Assembly: GCA_947450765.1 (NCBI GenBank)
Contig: CANFXC010000023.1
Location: forward strand, 1 to 35,906
Direction of reading: 5' to 3'
DNA length: 35,906 nucleotides
DNA from: Comamonadaceae bacterium
Lineage (GTDB): Bacteria; Pseudomonadota; Gammaproteobacteria; Burkholderiales; Burkholderiaceae_C
Notes under the pieces: model-generated
Databases searched by the model: none
Told to the model about the DNA's origin: nothing
The model's input: the letters and a program-made list of their open reading frames with translations, nothing else
Shown: positions 13,736 to 20,890 of the stretch, in pieces
Layout: each line of letters opens with the position of its first letter
Position numbering within the stretch: the stretch's first letter is position 1
Made by a program: the position numbers and the translations under genes

Positions 13736-15814
13736 ATGCATACATTGTTTGAAGAAGCCGGCAAATTTCTGGCCGGCCGTATCCTGTCGGAATCCGACGC
13801 CTCCCTGCAGGTCGAACTCGACTCCGGCAAACGGGTCAAGGTCAAAGCCGCCCACGCCCTGCTGAAATTTGAAAAACCCGCGCCCGCCGAATTGGTCGCC
13901 AAAGGTCAGCTGCTGAGCCTAGAAATTGACCTCGACTTGGCTTGGGAGTTCGCCAGCGACGAGGAGTTTGGTTTTGCCGATCTGGCGCGTGACTATTTCA
14001 GCGCTGACCCGAGCCAAGCACCCAGCATCGAGCAACAGGCGGCGGCCTTGTTCAGGCTGTTTGAGTCGCCGCACTACTTTCGACGCGCCGGCAAAGGCCG
14101 CTTCAAAAAAGCCCCGGCCGACATCTTGCAACTGGCGCTCGCCGGTATCGAGAAGAAAAAACAACTCGCTGCGCAAATCACCGCTTGGGCTGAAGAACTG
14201 GCGCAAGGCCAATGCCCGGACCCGGTGCGCGAGCAGCTTTACAAAATTCTCTTCAAGCCCGACAAAAACAGCGCCGAATACAAAGCCGTGGTTGAGGCGG
14301 CGCGTGCCACGCATCTGCAACCGCTGGACTTGTTGCAGCGCGCCGGCGCGATTGCCTCGGCCTACCAGTTCCACTGGAAACGCTTTTTGTTCGAGAACTT
14401 CCCCAAAGGCACCGGCTTTCCGGCCTTGCAAGCGCCAGCCGCGCCTGACGAATTGCCCTTGGCCGATGTGCGGGCGTTTTCCATCGACGACTCAAGCACC
14501 ACCGAGATTGACGATGCGCTGTCGGTGCAAGGCTTTGGCAGCGGCACTATTAAGCTGGGCATTCACATTGCAGCGCCCGGACTCGCAGTGCAACCCGGCA
14601 GCGCCATCGACGCGCTCGGCCGGGCGCGCTTGTCGACGGTCTACATGCCCGGCTACAAGCTGACCATGCTGCCCGACGAAGTGGTGCAAAACTACACGCT
14701 GCAAGAGGGTCGCAATTGCCCGGCCTTGTCGCTTTACGTCACGCTGGACGAAGCCACGCTGGCGGTTCGCGAGACCGTCACGCGGCTTGACTTGGTGCCG
14801 ATCATCAGCAACCTGCGCCACGACAAACTCGATACCACGTTCACCGAAGCATTTTTTGAAACAGCACTGGCCAGCGCACCACCGGCCGACATCGCCTGGG
14901 GCGTCGAGCTGTGCTTTTTGCACCGGCTGGCGCGGCACCTCAAGGCACAGCGCGAAGTGGTGCGCGGCAAACCCGAAAACTTCAACCGGCCCGACTACAA
15001 CTTCAAGCTCGACAACCCTGAAGGCGGCGAACCGCAGGGCGATGAGGCCGTCAGCATCAGCATCCGCCAGCGCGGCGCGCCGCTTGATTTGATCGTCGCT
15101 GAAGCCATGATTTTGGCCAACAGCACCTGGGGCGAATGGCTGGCCGAGCATGGCGTGCCCGGCATTTACCGCAGTCAAGCCAGCATGGCGCCGGGCGTCA
15201 AAGTGCGCATGGGAACCAAAGCCTTGCCCCACGCTGGCATTGGCGTCAAAAGCTACGCCTGGAGCACCTCTCCGCTACGCCGTTACGTTGACTTGGTGAA
15301 CCAGTGGCAAATCATTTCTTGCGTGCGGCATGGCCGCACCGCTGCACTGGCCGCACCCTTCAAGCAACGCGACACCGAACTCTTTGCCATCATCTCTGGC
15401 TTCGATGCGGCCTACAGCGCGTACAACGGTTTTCAATCCGGCATCGAGCGTTACTGGACGCTCAAGTACCTGCAGCAAAACGGCATCACCGAGCTCACCG
15501 CGACGTTCTTCAAAGACAACTTGGTGCGCGCCGATGACTTGCCGCTGGTGCTGCCAGCAGCGGGCGCGCAAGGCTTGCCGCGCGGCGCGCGGGTGCGCGT
15601 GAAGCTCGGCGAGATTGACGAGATCACGCTGGACATTCACAGCACCGTGATCGAGCGGCTCGACACCGAGCCGGAAGACGCCGCAGCGACCGGCGACGAG
15701 GACTTGGACGCCGAAGAATCGGAATTCGCCGCCGGCCCGATCTCGATCGCCGTTGACCTGAACGAGCCTGACAGCGATGCGGCCAACAGTCCGGCCAGCG
15801 CGCCCGCCGCGTAA
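13736..15814 (+). CDS. RNase II-family (RNB domain) exoribonuclease
   Basis: The 692-residue protein carries a central RNB catalytic domain, which degrades RNA 3' to 5'. The metal-binding motif is SIDDSSTTEIDDALSV (249-264). Compared with E. coli RNase II (Asp201, Asp207, Asp209, Asp210) the second position is Glu257 instead of Asp, while Asp251, Asp259 and Asp260 are kept. TSPLRRYVDLVNQW, the RNA-binding helix typical of RNB proteins, and a short S1-like segment follow; the last 60 residues are acidic and Ala/Pro-rich. The N-terminal third is not a clear cold-shock domain. The Glu form is seen in a branch of RNB proteins, so activity is probably retained. GACAAT lies 7 nt before the ATG. Confidence 0.9.
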   Translation: MHTLFEEAGKFLAGRILSESDASLQVELDSGKRVKVKAAHALLKFEKPAPAELVAKGQLLSLEIDLDLAWEFASDEEFGFADLARDYFSADPSQAPSIEQQAAALFRLFESPHYFRRAGKGRFKKAPADILQLALAGIEKKKQLAAQITAWAEELAQGQCPDPVREQLYKILFKPDKNSAEYKAVVEAARATHLQPLDLLQRAGAIASAYQFHWKRFLFENFPKGTGFPALQAPAAPDELPLADVRAFSIDDSSTTEIDDALSVQGFGSGTIKLGIHIAAPGLAVQPGSAIDALGRARLSTVYMPGYKLTMLPDEVVQNYTLQEGRNCPALSLYVTLDEATLAVRETVTRLDLVPIISNLRHDKLDTTFTEAFFETALASAPPADIAWGVELCFLHRLARHLKAQREVVRGKPENFNRPDYNFKLDNPEGGEPQGDEAVSISIRQRGAPLDLIVAEAMILANSTWGEWLAEHGVPGIYRSQASMAPGVKVRMGTKALPHAGIGVKSYAWSTSPLRRYVDLVNQWQIISCVRHGRTAALAAPFKQRDTELFAIISGFDAAYSAYNGFQSGIERYWTLKYLQQNGITELTATFFKDNLVRADDLPLVLPAAGAQGLPRGARVRVKLGEIDEITLDIHSTVIERLDTEPEDAAATGDEDLDAEESEFAAGPISIAVDLNEPDSDAANSPASAPAA

Positions 15815-15844
15815 ACCGCAGCGTCTCACTGCAGCAGCTCAACC

Positions 15845-16693
15845 GTGAAATCGCCCGGCACCCTGCAACTGGCCTTGGGCGTTTCAGTGCTGCTGCACGC
15901 GCTGCTGCTGGCCGTGCGCTGGGTCGACCCAGCGCAATTTGACCGAATTTTTCAGGACACACCACTGGAAGTGATTTTGGTCAACAGCAAAGCCAACGAA
16001 CGGCCTGACAAAGCCAAAGCCATTGCGCAGTTTTCACTGGCTGGTGGCGGCGACTTGGACAAAGGACGCGCCTCATCGCCGTTGCCACCTTCGGCACTGA
16101 CCGATTTGGGCGACTCTGCAGAAGAGACTCAACGCAAGATAGAGTCGATGCAAGCGCAGCAAATGCAACTACTGACGCTGCTCAAAAAACAGCTCGCGGC
16201 TATGCCGCCGCCGGTCGTTGCGCGGCTGGCGCAAGACCCGGCGCAGGCCGAACGTGAAGAAAAACGACGGCAACTGATGAACATCCTGGCCGAGATCGAA
16301 AAACGCATCAACGCCGAAAACGAACGACCTAAAAAACGCTACATCAGCCCGGCCACGCGCGAAGAGGTCTACGCGCTGTATTACGACCGCTTGCGGCGCA
16401 AGATTGAAAGCCAAGGCACGACCGCCTTTCCGGCACTCGCTGGCCAAAAACTCTATGGCGAACTGACCATGGCCTTGACGGTCAACGCCAACGGGCAACT
16501 GCTGGCGACTGAAGTCATGCAAAGCTCGGGTAACCTCACGCTGGACCGGCAGGCGCAAAGCATCGCCTTGCGGTCTGCACCTTTTGGACGCTTCACACCA
16601 GAGATGCGGCGCCAAGCCGAGCAAATTGTGGTGGTGTCACGGTTCACGTTCGCGCGTGACGACACCTTGCAAACCCAGCTCAGCCAACATTGA
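15845..16693 (+). CDS. TonB-like energy-transducer family protein
   Basis: The 282-residue protein has one N-terminal membrane helix (about 8-25) with SVLLHALLL, where a Ser and a His lie on the helix as in TonB. A charged, partly coiled-coil periplasmic region (about 95-160, EETQRKIESMQAQQMQLL) follows, then a TonB C-terminal domain (about 177-275: YYDRLRRKIE, GELTMALTVNANGQLLATEVMQSSG, FTPEMRRQAEQIVVVSRFTF). TonB proteins pass proton-motive force from ExbBD to outer-membrane transporters. No exbBD or receptor gene is in the window and the Pro-rich spacer of classic TonB is missing, so its exact role is open. The start is GTG at 15845. Confidence 0.83.
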   Translation: MKSPGTLQLALGVSVLLHALLLAVRWVDPAQFDRIFQDTPLEVILVNSKANERPDKAKAIAQFSLAGGGDLDKGRASSPLPPSALTDLGDSAEETQRKIESMQAQQMQLLTLLKKQLAAMPPPVVARLAQDPAQAEREEKRRQLMNILAEIEKRINAENERPKKRYISPATREEVYALYYDRLRRKIESQGTTAFPALAGQKLYGELTMALTVNANGQLLATEVMQSSGNLTLDRQAQSIALRSAPFGRFTPEMRRQAEQIVVVSRFTFARDDTLQTQLSQH

Positions 16694-16748
16694 GCCCTAT
16701 TGAACGACGACCAGTGAACTGAACACGCAGCAAGAGACGAGCCAAAAA

Positions 16749-16835
16749 ATGAAATGTGATGTCGTCATTGACAACCCCATCGGCCACAGCCAATCAGCGC
16801 TACGGCGACCACACATGGGGGCGGCACAGCCATGA
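16749..16835 (+). pseudogene. aroE: Remnant of shikimate dehydrogenase (aroE), N-terminal scar
   Basis: A 28-codon ORF reads MKCDVVIDNPIGHSQS and then diverges to [12 protein letters not shown] before TGA. The first part matches the AroE N-terminal signature (V-I-G-N-P-I-x-H-S-x-S-P), with Asp in place of the Gly and the SPxIH lost. A complete AroE has about 270-290 residues. AroE is encoded immediately upstream of mtgA in other betaproteobacteria, exactly this position. The stop overlaps the mtgA ATG (ATGA), so the deletion probably joined the aroE start to its very end and left the junction with mtgA intact. It may now act only as a short leader that couples ribosomes to mtgA. Confidence 0.68.
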
Positions 16836-17650
16836 GCCTCGCTTCTGCAGGTCTGCTTCGGCCGTTGTTAAAGTTGCTGATGCTGTTGATCGTGGCCTTG
16901 CTGTCCCTACAGCTTTATTTTGTCGGCCGCATCGCGCTGATGGCCGTGCTTGCACCTGAATCCACCGCTTTTCAACGCTCAGAAATATTCCGTGTGGTGA
17001 ACACCACCGGAGCGCTTAAATGGCGCCAAAGCTGGGTCCCTTATGAACAGATTTCAGTGAATCTGAAACGTGCCGTCATCACGTCCGAAGACGCCAGCTT
17101 CACCGAACATGACGGGCTGGATTTAGAAGCGCTGGAAAAGGCCTGGGGCAAAAACGCCGTGGCCGAGCAGCGTGCCCAGAAATTAGCCGACCGACTCGCC
17201 GCTGATGCAGCCAAACGGCAGTCCAGCAAAAAAGCCAGCAGCAACGCGCCCCCGCCCCTGAAATTTGTCGCCAAAGCACCCAAAATCGTTGGCGGCTCCA
17301 CCATCACCCAGCAACTCGCCAAGAATCTTTTTCTGTCGGGTGAACGCACCCTGCTGCGCAAAGGTGAAGAGCTGGTCCTCACGCTGATGTTGGAGGCGAT
17401 GTTGAACAAACAGCGCATTCTGGAGATCTATCTCAACAACGTCGAATGGGGCGAAGGCGTTTTTGGGGCCGAGGCTGCTGCCCAGCACTACTTCCGCAAA
17501 CCCGCCGCCCGACTCAGCCCCTACGAAGCGGCTCGGCTGGCGGTGATGCTGCCGCGCCCCCGCTATTTCGAAACCCGCCCCAACTCCGAGTACCTGGCCT
17601 CGCGCGCCAACACCATCGTTGCGCGCATGAGCGGCGCGGTCGTGCCCTGA
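16832..17650 (+). CDS. mtgA: Monofunctional peptidoglycan glycosyltransferase
   Basis: MtgA (GT51 family) polymerises lipid II into glycan strands without a transpeptidase domain. The 272-residue protein has one N-terminal membrane anchor (about 12-38), the catalytic Glu86 in [33 protein letters not shown] (154-173), [13 protein letters not shown], and [21 protein letters not shown] (201-221). Between the catalytic segment and GGSTITQQ it carries about 40 extra residues (about 107-150) rich in Ala, Lys and Gln compared with E. coli MtgA. Its ATG overlaps the stop of the aroE remnant by 4 nt and its stop overlaps the ruvC start by 1 nt. Confidence 0.93.
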   Translation: MSLASAGLLRPLLKLLMLLIVALLSLQLYFVGRIALMAVLAPESTAFQRSEIFRVVNTTGALKWRQSWVPYEQISVNLKRAVITSEDASFTEHDGLDLEALEKAWGKNAVAEQRAQKLADRLAADAAKRQSSKKASSNAPPPLKFVAKAPKIVGGSTITQQLAKNLFLSGERTLLRKGEELVLTLMLEAMLNKQRILEIYLNNVEWGEGVFGAEAAAQHYFRKPAARLSPYEAARLAVMLPRPRYFETRPNSEYLASRANTIVARMSGAVVP

Positions 17651-18198
17651 TGCGTATCTTAGGCATTGATCCGGGTCTGCAAATCGCCGGTTTTGGCGTC
17701 ATCGATGTCGATGGCCAAACACTGACTTACGTCGCCAGCGGCACCATCAAAACCACCCACATGGTGGGCGGCCCGCTGCCAGCGCGGCTCAAGGTTTTGT
17801 TTGATGGCGTACGCGAAGTGGTCGCCCGCTACCAACCGGATCAAGCGTCGGTGGAAATCGTTTTTGTCAACGTCAACCCGCAAGCCACTTTGCTGCTGGG
17901 CCAAGCCCGCGGTGCCTGCATCACCGCGCTGGTGGCGAGTGATCTACCCGTGAGTGAATACACTGCCCTGCAGATGAAAAAGGCCGTGGCAGGCTACGGT
18001 AAAGCTGGCAAAGCCGAGGTACAGGAAATGGTGATGCGACTGCTCAAACTGCCTTCATTGCCAGGCAAAGACGCCGCCGACGCCTTGGGCCTGGCCATCA
18101 CCCATGCGCAAGTAGGGCCGGCCATGGCCAGACTGGCAAAAGCCAGCGGTCTGGGCGCTGCCATGGGCGGGGCTTATCGGGATGGGCGCTCCCGGTAA
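17650..18198 (+). CDS. ruvC: Holliday junction resolvase RuvC
   Basis: RuvC is the dimeric endonuclease that cuts Holliday junctions with RuvAB. The 182-residue protein has all four catalytic acids in context: Asp7 (RILGIDPGL), Glu69 (SVEIVFVN), and Asp141 and Asp144 ([14 protein letters not shown]). Also visible are [14 protein letters not shown] and [17 protein letters not shown]. The frame is open back to 17446 inside mtgA, but the family start is the ATG at 17650, which shares one base with the mtgA stop (TGATG). ruvA and ruvB, usual neighbours in many genomes, are not here. Confidence 0.95.
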   Translation: MRILGIDPGLQIAGFGVIDVDGQTLTYVASGTIKTTHMVGGPLPARLKVLFDGVREVVARYQPDQASVEIVFVNVNPQATLLLGQARGACITALVASDLPVSEYTALQMKKAVAGYGKAGKAEVQEMVMRLLKLPSLPGKDAADALGLAITHAQVGPAMARLAKASGLGAAMGGAYRDGRSR

Positions 18199-18202
18199 CG
18201 CT

Positions 18203-18232
18203 CTGCCCATCATGACGACAGTCATTTGGCAG
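18203..18232. terminator. Hairpin between converging ruvC and the small membrane-protein gene
   Basis: CTGCC (18203-18207) pairs with GGCAG (18228-18232), and inside it ATGAC (18212-18216) pairs with GTCAT (18221-18225) around a GACA loop. The structure occupies most of the 42-nt gap between the two stops. No T-run follows on either strand, so termination here is only a suggestion. Confidence 0.35.
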
Positions 18233-18240
18233 GACGCCGC

Positions 18241-18417
18241 TCAGCGCAAACGCTCAACCGTCAATATCGCAAAAAAGCTGAAAGCAGTGACCAGCGTCCA
18301 CTTTAAAATCAGCAGGCCGTAGCGTTTGAAGCGCGGCTGCCCGGTGATGGCAAACAAAGCAAAACACGCGCCGGCCGTCAGCATGAGCAAGATCAGAAGC
18401 CAACGAAAGAGCAGCAT
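18241..18417 (-). CDS. Small two-helix membrane protein downstream of lpxC
   Basis: A 58-codon ORF encodes MLLFRWLLILLMLTAGACFALF (helix 1, about 3-23), a short basic loop ITGQPRFKRYG (24-34), a second helix (about 35-53, WTLVTAFSFFAILT) and the end VERLR. A GAGG Shine-Dalgarno lies 7 nt before the ATG, and it begins 26 nt past the lpxC stop on the same strand, so it is likely co-transcribed with lpxC. I know of no assigned function. Positive-inside reasoning is ambiguous because Arg/Lys occur at the start, in the loop and at the end. Confidence 0.75.
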   Translation of the reverse strand: MLLFRWLLILLMLTAGACFALFAITGQPRFKRYGLLILKWTLVTAFSFFAILTVERLR

Positions 18418-18443
18418 GGTGAAGCCTCAGCGTGAAGCGCCGT

Positions 18444-19367
18444 TTACCAAGCCGGCGCGAGTTGCGCCAGGCCTTTGGGCGCGGTTTTATCATCAGTGAA
18501 ACTGACGATTTCATAGGCCTCAGGGTGCGCCAGCAATTCGCGCAACAGTAGGTTGTTCATCGCGTGGCCGGAGCGGAAAGCGCTGTAGGCCGCCAGCAAA
18601 GGTTTGCCCAACAGATACAAGTCGCCCATGGCGTCCAGAATCTTGTGTTTGACGAACTCGTCGTTGTAGCGCAGGCCTTCGGTGTTGAGGACTTTGTAGT
18701 CGTCCATGACGATGGCGTTGTCGAGACCGCCGCCAAGTGCCAAGCCGTTGGCACGCATCATCTCGACGTCTTTGGTGAAGCCGAAAGTGCGGGCCCGTGC
18801 GATGTCACGGATATACGAATCACTGCCCATGTCGAACTCGACCCGCTGACCGGTGGAGTCCACCGCGGGATGGTCAAAATCAATCTCGAAGCTGAGCTTG
18901 TAACCTTCGTAAGGGCTCAGGCGTGCCCACTTGGTGCTGGCGCCCTCGCCTTCGCGGACTTCAACCGGTTTGATCACGCGAACAAATTTTTTGGGGGTCT
19001 GCTGCAAGGCGATGCCGGCCGACTGCAATAAAAACACAAACGACGCTGCCGAGCCATCCAAGATGGGAACTTCTTCTGCGGTGATGTCGATGTACAGGTT
19101 GTCAATACCGAGGCCGGCGCAAGCCGACATCAGATGCTCGACGGTGAACACCTTTGCACTGCCACTGGAAACGGTTGAGGCCATACGCGTGTCGGTGACC
19201 GCCACGGCGGAGACCACGATGTCCACCGGCTGCGGCAGATCGACCCGCCTAAAAACAATGCCAGTGTCAGGCGGTGCGGGGCGCAGCGTCAACTCAACGC
19301 GCTGGCCGCTGTGAAGGCCAACGCCCACCGCCTTGGTCAGGGATTTGAGTGTTCTTTGAGCCAGCAT
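18444..19367 (-). CDS. lpxC: UDP-3-O-acyl-N-acetylglucosamine deacetylase
   Basis: LpxC is the zinc deacetylase that commits UDP-acyl-GlcNAc to lipid A synthesis. The 307-residue protein has the expected active site: [14 protein letters not shown] with Glu77 and zinc ligand His78, [17 protein letters not shown] with zinc ligands His241 and Asp245, and RSGHAMNN with His268. It opens with the usual [19 protein letters not shown]. It is the last named gene of the dcw region, as in many proteobacteria, but is separated from ftsZ by 146 bp containing a perfect 14-bp inverted repeat. No Shine-Dalgarno is evident. Confidence 0.97.
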   Translation of the reverse strand: MLAQRTLKSLTKAVGVGLHSGQRVELTLRPAPPDTGIVFRRVDLPQPVDIVVSAVAVTDTRMASTVSSGSAKVFTVEHLMSACAGLGIDNLYIDITAEEVPILDGSAASFVFLLQSAGIALQQTPKKFVRVIKPVEVREGEGASTKWARLSPYEGYKLSFEIDFDHPAVDSTGQRVEFDMGSDSYIRDIARARTFGFTKDVEMMRANGLALGGGLDNAIVMDDYKVLNTEGLRYNDEFVKHKILDAMGDLYLLGKPLLAAYSAFRSGHAMNNLLLRELLAHPEAYEIVSFTDDKTAPKGLAQLAPAW

Positions 19368-19373
19368 GAACTT

Positions 19374-19379
19374 ATTTTA
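19374..19379 (-). promoter_or_regulatory. -10-like box immediately upstream of lpxC
   Basis: TAAAAT matches the -10 consensus at five of six positions and is followed by 6 nt (AAGTTC) and the lpxC ATG. No good -35 box is visible. With no Shine-Dalgarno sequence, this points to a leaderless or near-leaderless lpxC transcript separate from ftsZ. Confidence 0.4.
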
Positions 19380-19463
19380 ATTGGCACGGAATAACTGCGG
19401 AGAAATAAGGACTCATGGCCACGATAGTTTTTATGGTCTACCGACTGCTCAGCAAGCCGACTG

Positions 19464-19496
19464 CACTGCGTTCACTCTAAGGGAGTGAACGCAGTG
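19464..19496. repeat. Perfect 14-bp inverted repeat between ftsZ and lpxC
   Basis: CACTGCGTTCACTC (19464-19477) is the exact reverse complement of 19483-19496, with a 5-nt spacer. It starts 18 nt past the ftsZ stop. As RNA it would be a very stable hairpin, but no T-run follows on either strand. It could stabilise the ftsZ mRNA 3' end, weaken read-through into lpxC, or be a protein-binding palindrome. Confidence 0.85.
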
Positions 19497-19513
19497 GCCG
19501 CAAAGCATCAAGC

Positions 19514-20749
19514 TCAATCTGCTTGCTTGCGCAAAAAGGCCGGGATTTCGAAATCGTCCATGCCGCCTGATGCCAAGGCATCGACCTTCGCCGCAGCTTG
19601 CGTGCGGTTGGTGCGCCAGACACTTGGCACCGCCATGTTGCCGTAGTCATGCTGTGTCGGGCTGGCCGGTTGAGCGTTGGCGCTGGCGTTGTAGGTTTGA
19701 CCTGCATTGCCGACCGCCATGTTCAGCACGGGCAAGTTGTCGGTGCCGGTGCGCAACACTTGCAACGGTGGCGCTGTACGACGAATCGTCTGGCGGCTCA
19801 AACCGGTAGCAACCACCGTGACACGAATCTCTTCACCTAAATTGTCGTCGTAGGCTGTGCCGTAAATCACATGCGCATCAGGCGAGGCATAAGCGCGGAT
19901 GGTGTTCATGGCGAGCTTAGATTCGCTCAACTTGAGCGAGCCCTTGGCAGCCGTGATCAGCACCAACACGCCTTTGGCCCCAGACAGGTCAATGCCTTCC
20001 AGCAGCGGGCAAGCAACCGCCTGCTCGGCGGCGATGCGCGCGCGATCCGGGCCGCTGGCCACAGCCGTGCCCATCATGGCTTTGCCGGGTTCGCCCATGA
20101 CGGTGCGGACGTCTTCAAAGTCGACGTTGACGTGGCCTGGCACGTTGATGATTTCAGCAATACCGCCGACCGCATTTTTCAGCACGTCGTTGGCATGTGC
20201 AAAGGCTTCGTCCTGGGTGATGTCGTCACCCAGCACGTCGAGCAGTTTTTCATTCAGCACAACGATCAGCGAATCCACATTCGCTTCGAGTTCTGTCAGG
20301 CCGCTGTCGGCGTTTGTCATGCGACGCCCACCTTCCCAGTCGAACGGCTTGGTGACCACGCCAACGGTGAGGATGCCCATTTCTTTGGCAATGCGGGCGA
20401 TCACGGGTGCTGCGCCCGTGCCGGTGCCGCCGCCCATGCCGGCGGTGATGAACAACATGTGCGCGCCAGCGATGGCTTCACGGATGTCGTCCACCGCGAG
20501 TTCAGCCGCGTCGCGGCCTTTTTCGGGTTTGCTGCCAGCGCCCAAGCCACTGCCACCCAATTGGATGGTTTTATGCGCGGTGCCGCGGCCGAGCGCTTGC
20601 GCGTCGGTGTTGGCGCAGATGAATTCAACGCCTTGCACGCCGCTTTCAATCATGTGCTCAACGGCATTGCCGCCGCCGCCGCCAACCCCGATCACTTTGA
20701 TCAAGGTGCCTTGGTTGAACTCTTCAATCTCGATCATTTCGATGCTCAT
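19514..20749 (-). CDS. ftsZ: Cell division GTPase FtsZ
   Basis: FtsZ polymerises into the cytokinetic ring. The 411-residue protein has IKVIGVGGGGGNAVEHMI (17-34), the tubulin signature GGGTGTG (106-112), and the T7 loop NVDFEDV (208-214). A variable Ala/Gln/Thr-rich linker follows, then the C-terminal peptide DDFEIPAFLRKQAD that docks FtsA and other partners. The frame opens back to 20773, but the ATG at 20749 (MSIEMIEIEEF) is preceded by a strong GGAGG (20759-20755) at 5-nt spacing. It is the last fts gene of the cluster, 141 bp after ftsA. Confidence 0.98.
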   Translation of the reverse strand: MSIEMIEIEEFNQGTLIKVIGVGGGGGNAVEHMIESGVQGVEFICANTDAQALGRGTAHKTIQLGGSGLGAGSKPEKGRDAAELAVDDIREAIAGAHMLFITAGMGGGTGTGAAPVIARIAKEMGILTVGVVTKPFDWEGGRRMTNADSGLTELEANVDSLIVVLNEKLLDVLGDDITQDEAFAHANDVLKNAVGGIAEIINVPGHVNVDFEDVRTVMGEPGKAMMGTAVASGPDRARIAAEQAVACPLLEGIDLSGAKGVLVLITAAKGSLKLSESKLAMNTIRAYASPDAHVIYGTAYDDNLGEEIRVTVVATGLSRQTIRRTAPPLQVLRTGTDNLPVLNMAVGNAGQTYNASANAQPASPTQHDYGNMAVPSVWRTNRTQAAAKVDALASGGMDDFEIPAFLRKQAD

Positions 20750-20890
20750 GGGAGCCTCCAGTTTGTATTGCAATTATTTGAATGGGGGAAATTTTTGAGG
20801 TCTGACATGGTGTTTTTTATGACGGCGGGTCAGCCCCTCCTGAATGAGTTGGACACGTTGAAGCTAGACGCTGCATGGATTGATGGTTCA
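20750..20890 (-). promoter_or_regulatory. ftsA-ftsZ intergenic region
   Basis: This 141-bp gap is the longest between any two genes from ftsL to ftsZ and probably holds a promoter or control element for ftsZ. It is AT-rich from 20763 to 20815. It contains the ftsZ Shine-Dalgarno (20755-20759) and a 20-codon ORF (20808-20746) whose TGA overlaps the ftsZ ATG. No -35/-10 pair with good spacing is clear. Confidence 0.45.

Noticed and set aside
18254..18514. 86-codon minus-strand ORF across the lpxC end
   Set aside because: It overlaps the lpxC C-terminus and the small membrane-protein gene in another frame. The 58-codon ORF at 18241-18417 has two membrane helices and a Shine-Dalgarno sequence and is the better call.
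19415..19480. 21-codon plus-strand ORF (MATIVFMVYRLLSK) upstream of ftsZ's end
   Set aside because: It has a poorly spaced GGA, ends inside the 14-bp palindrome, and lies antisense to the lpxC leader. Chance is more likely.
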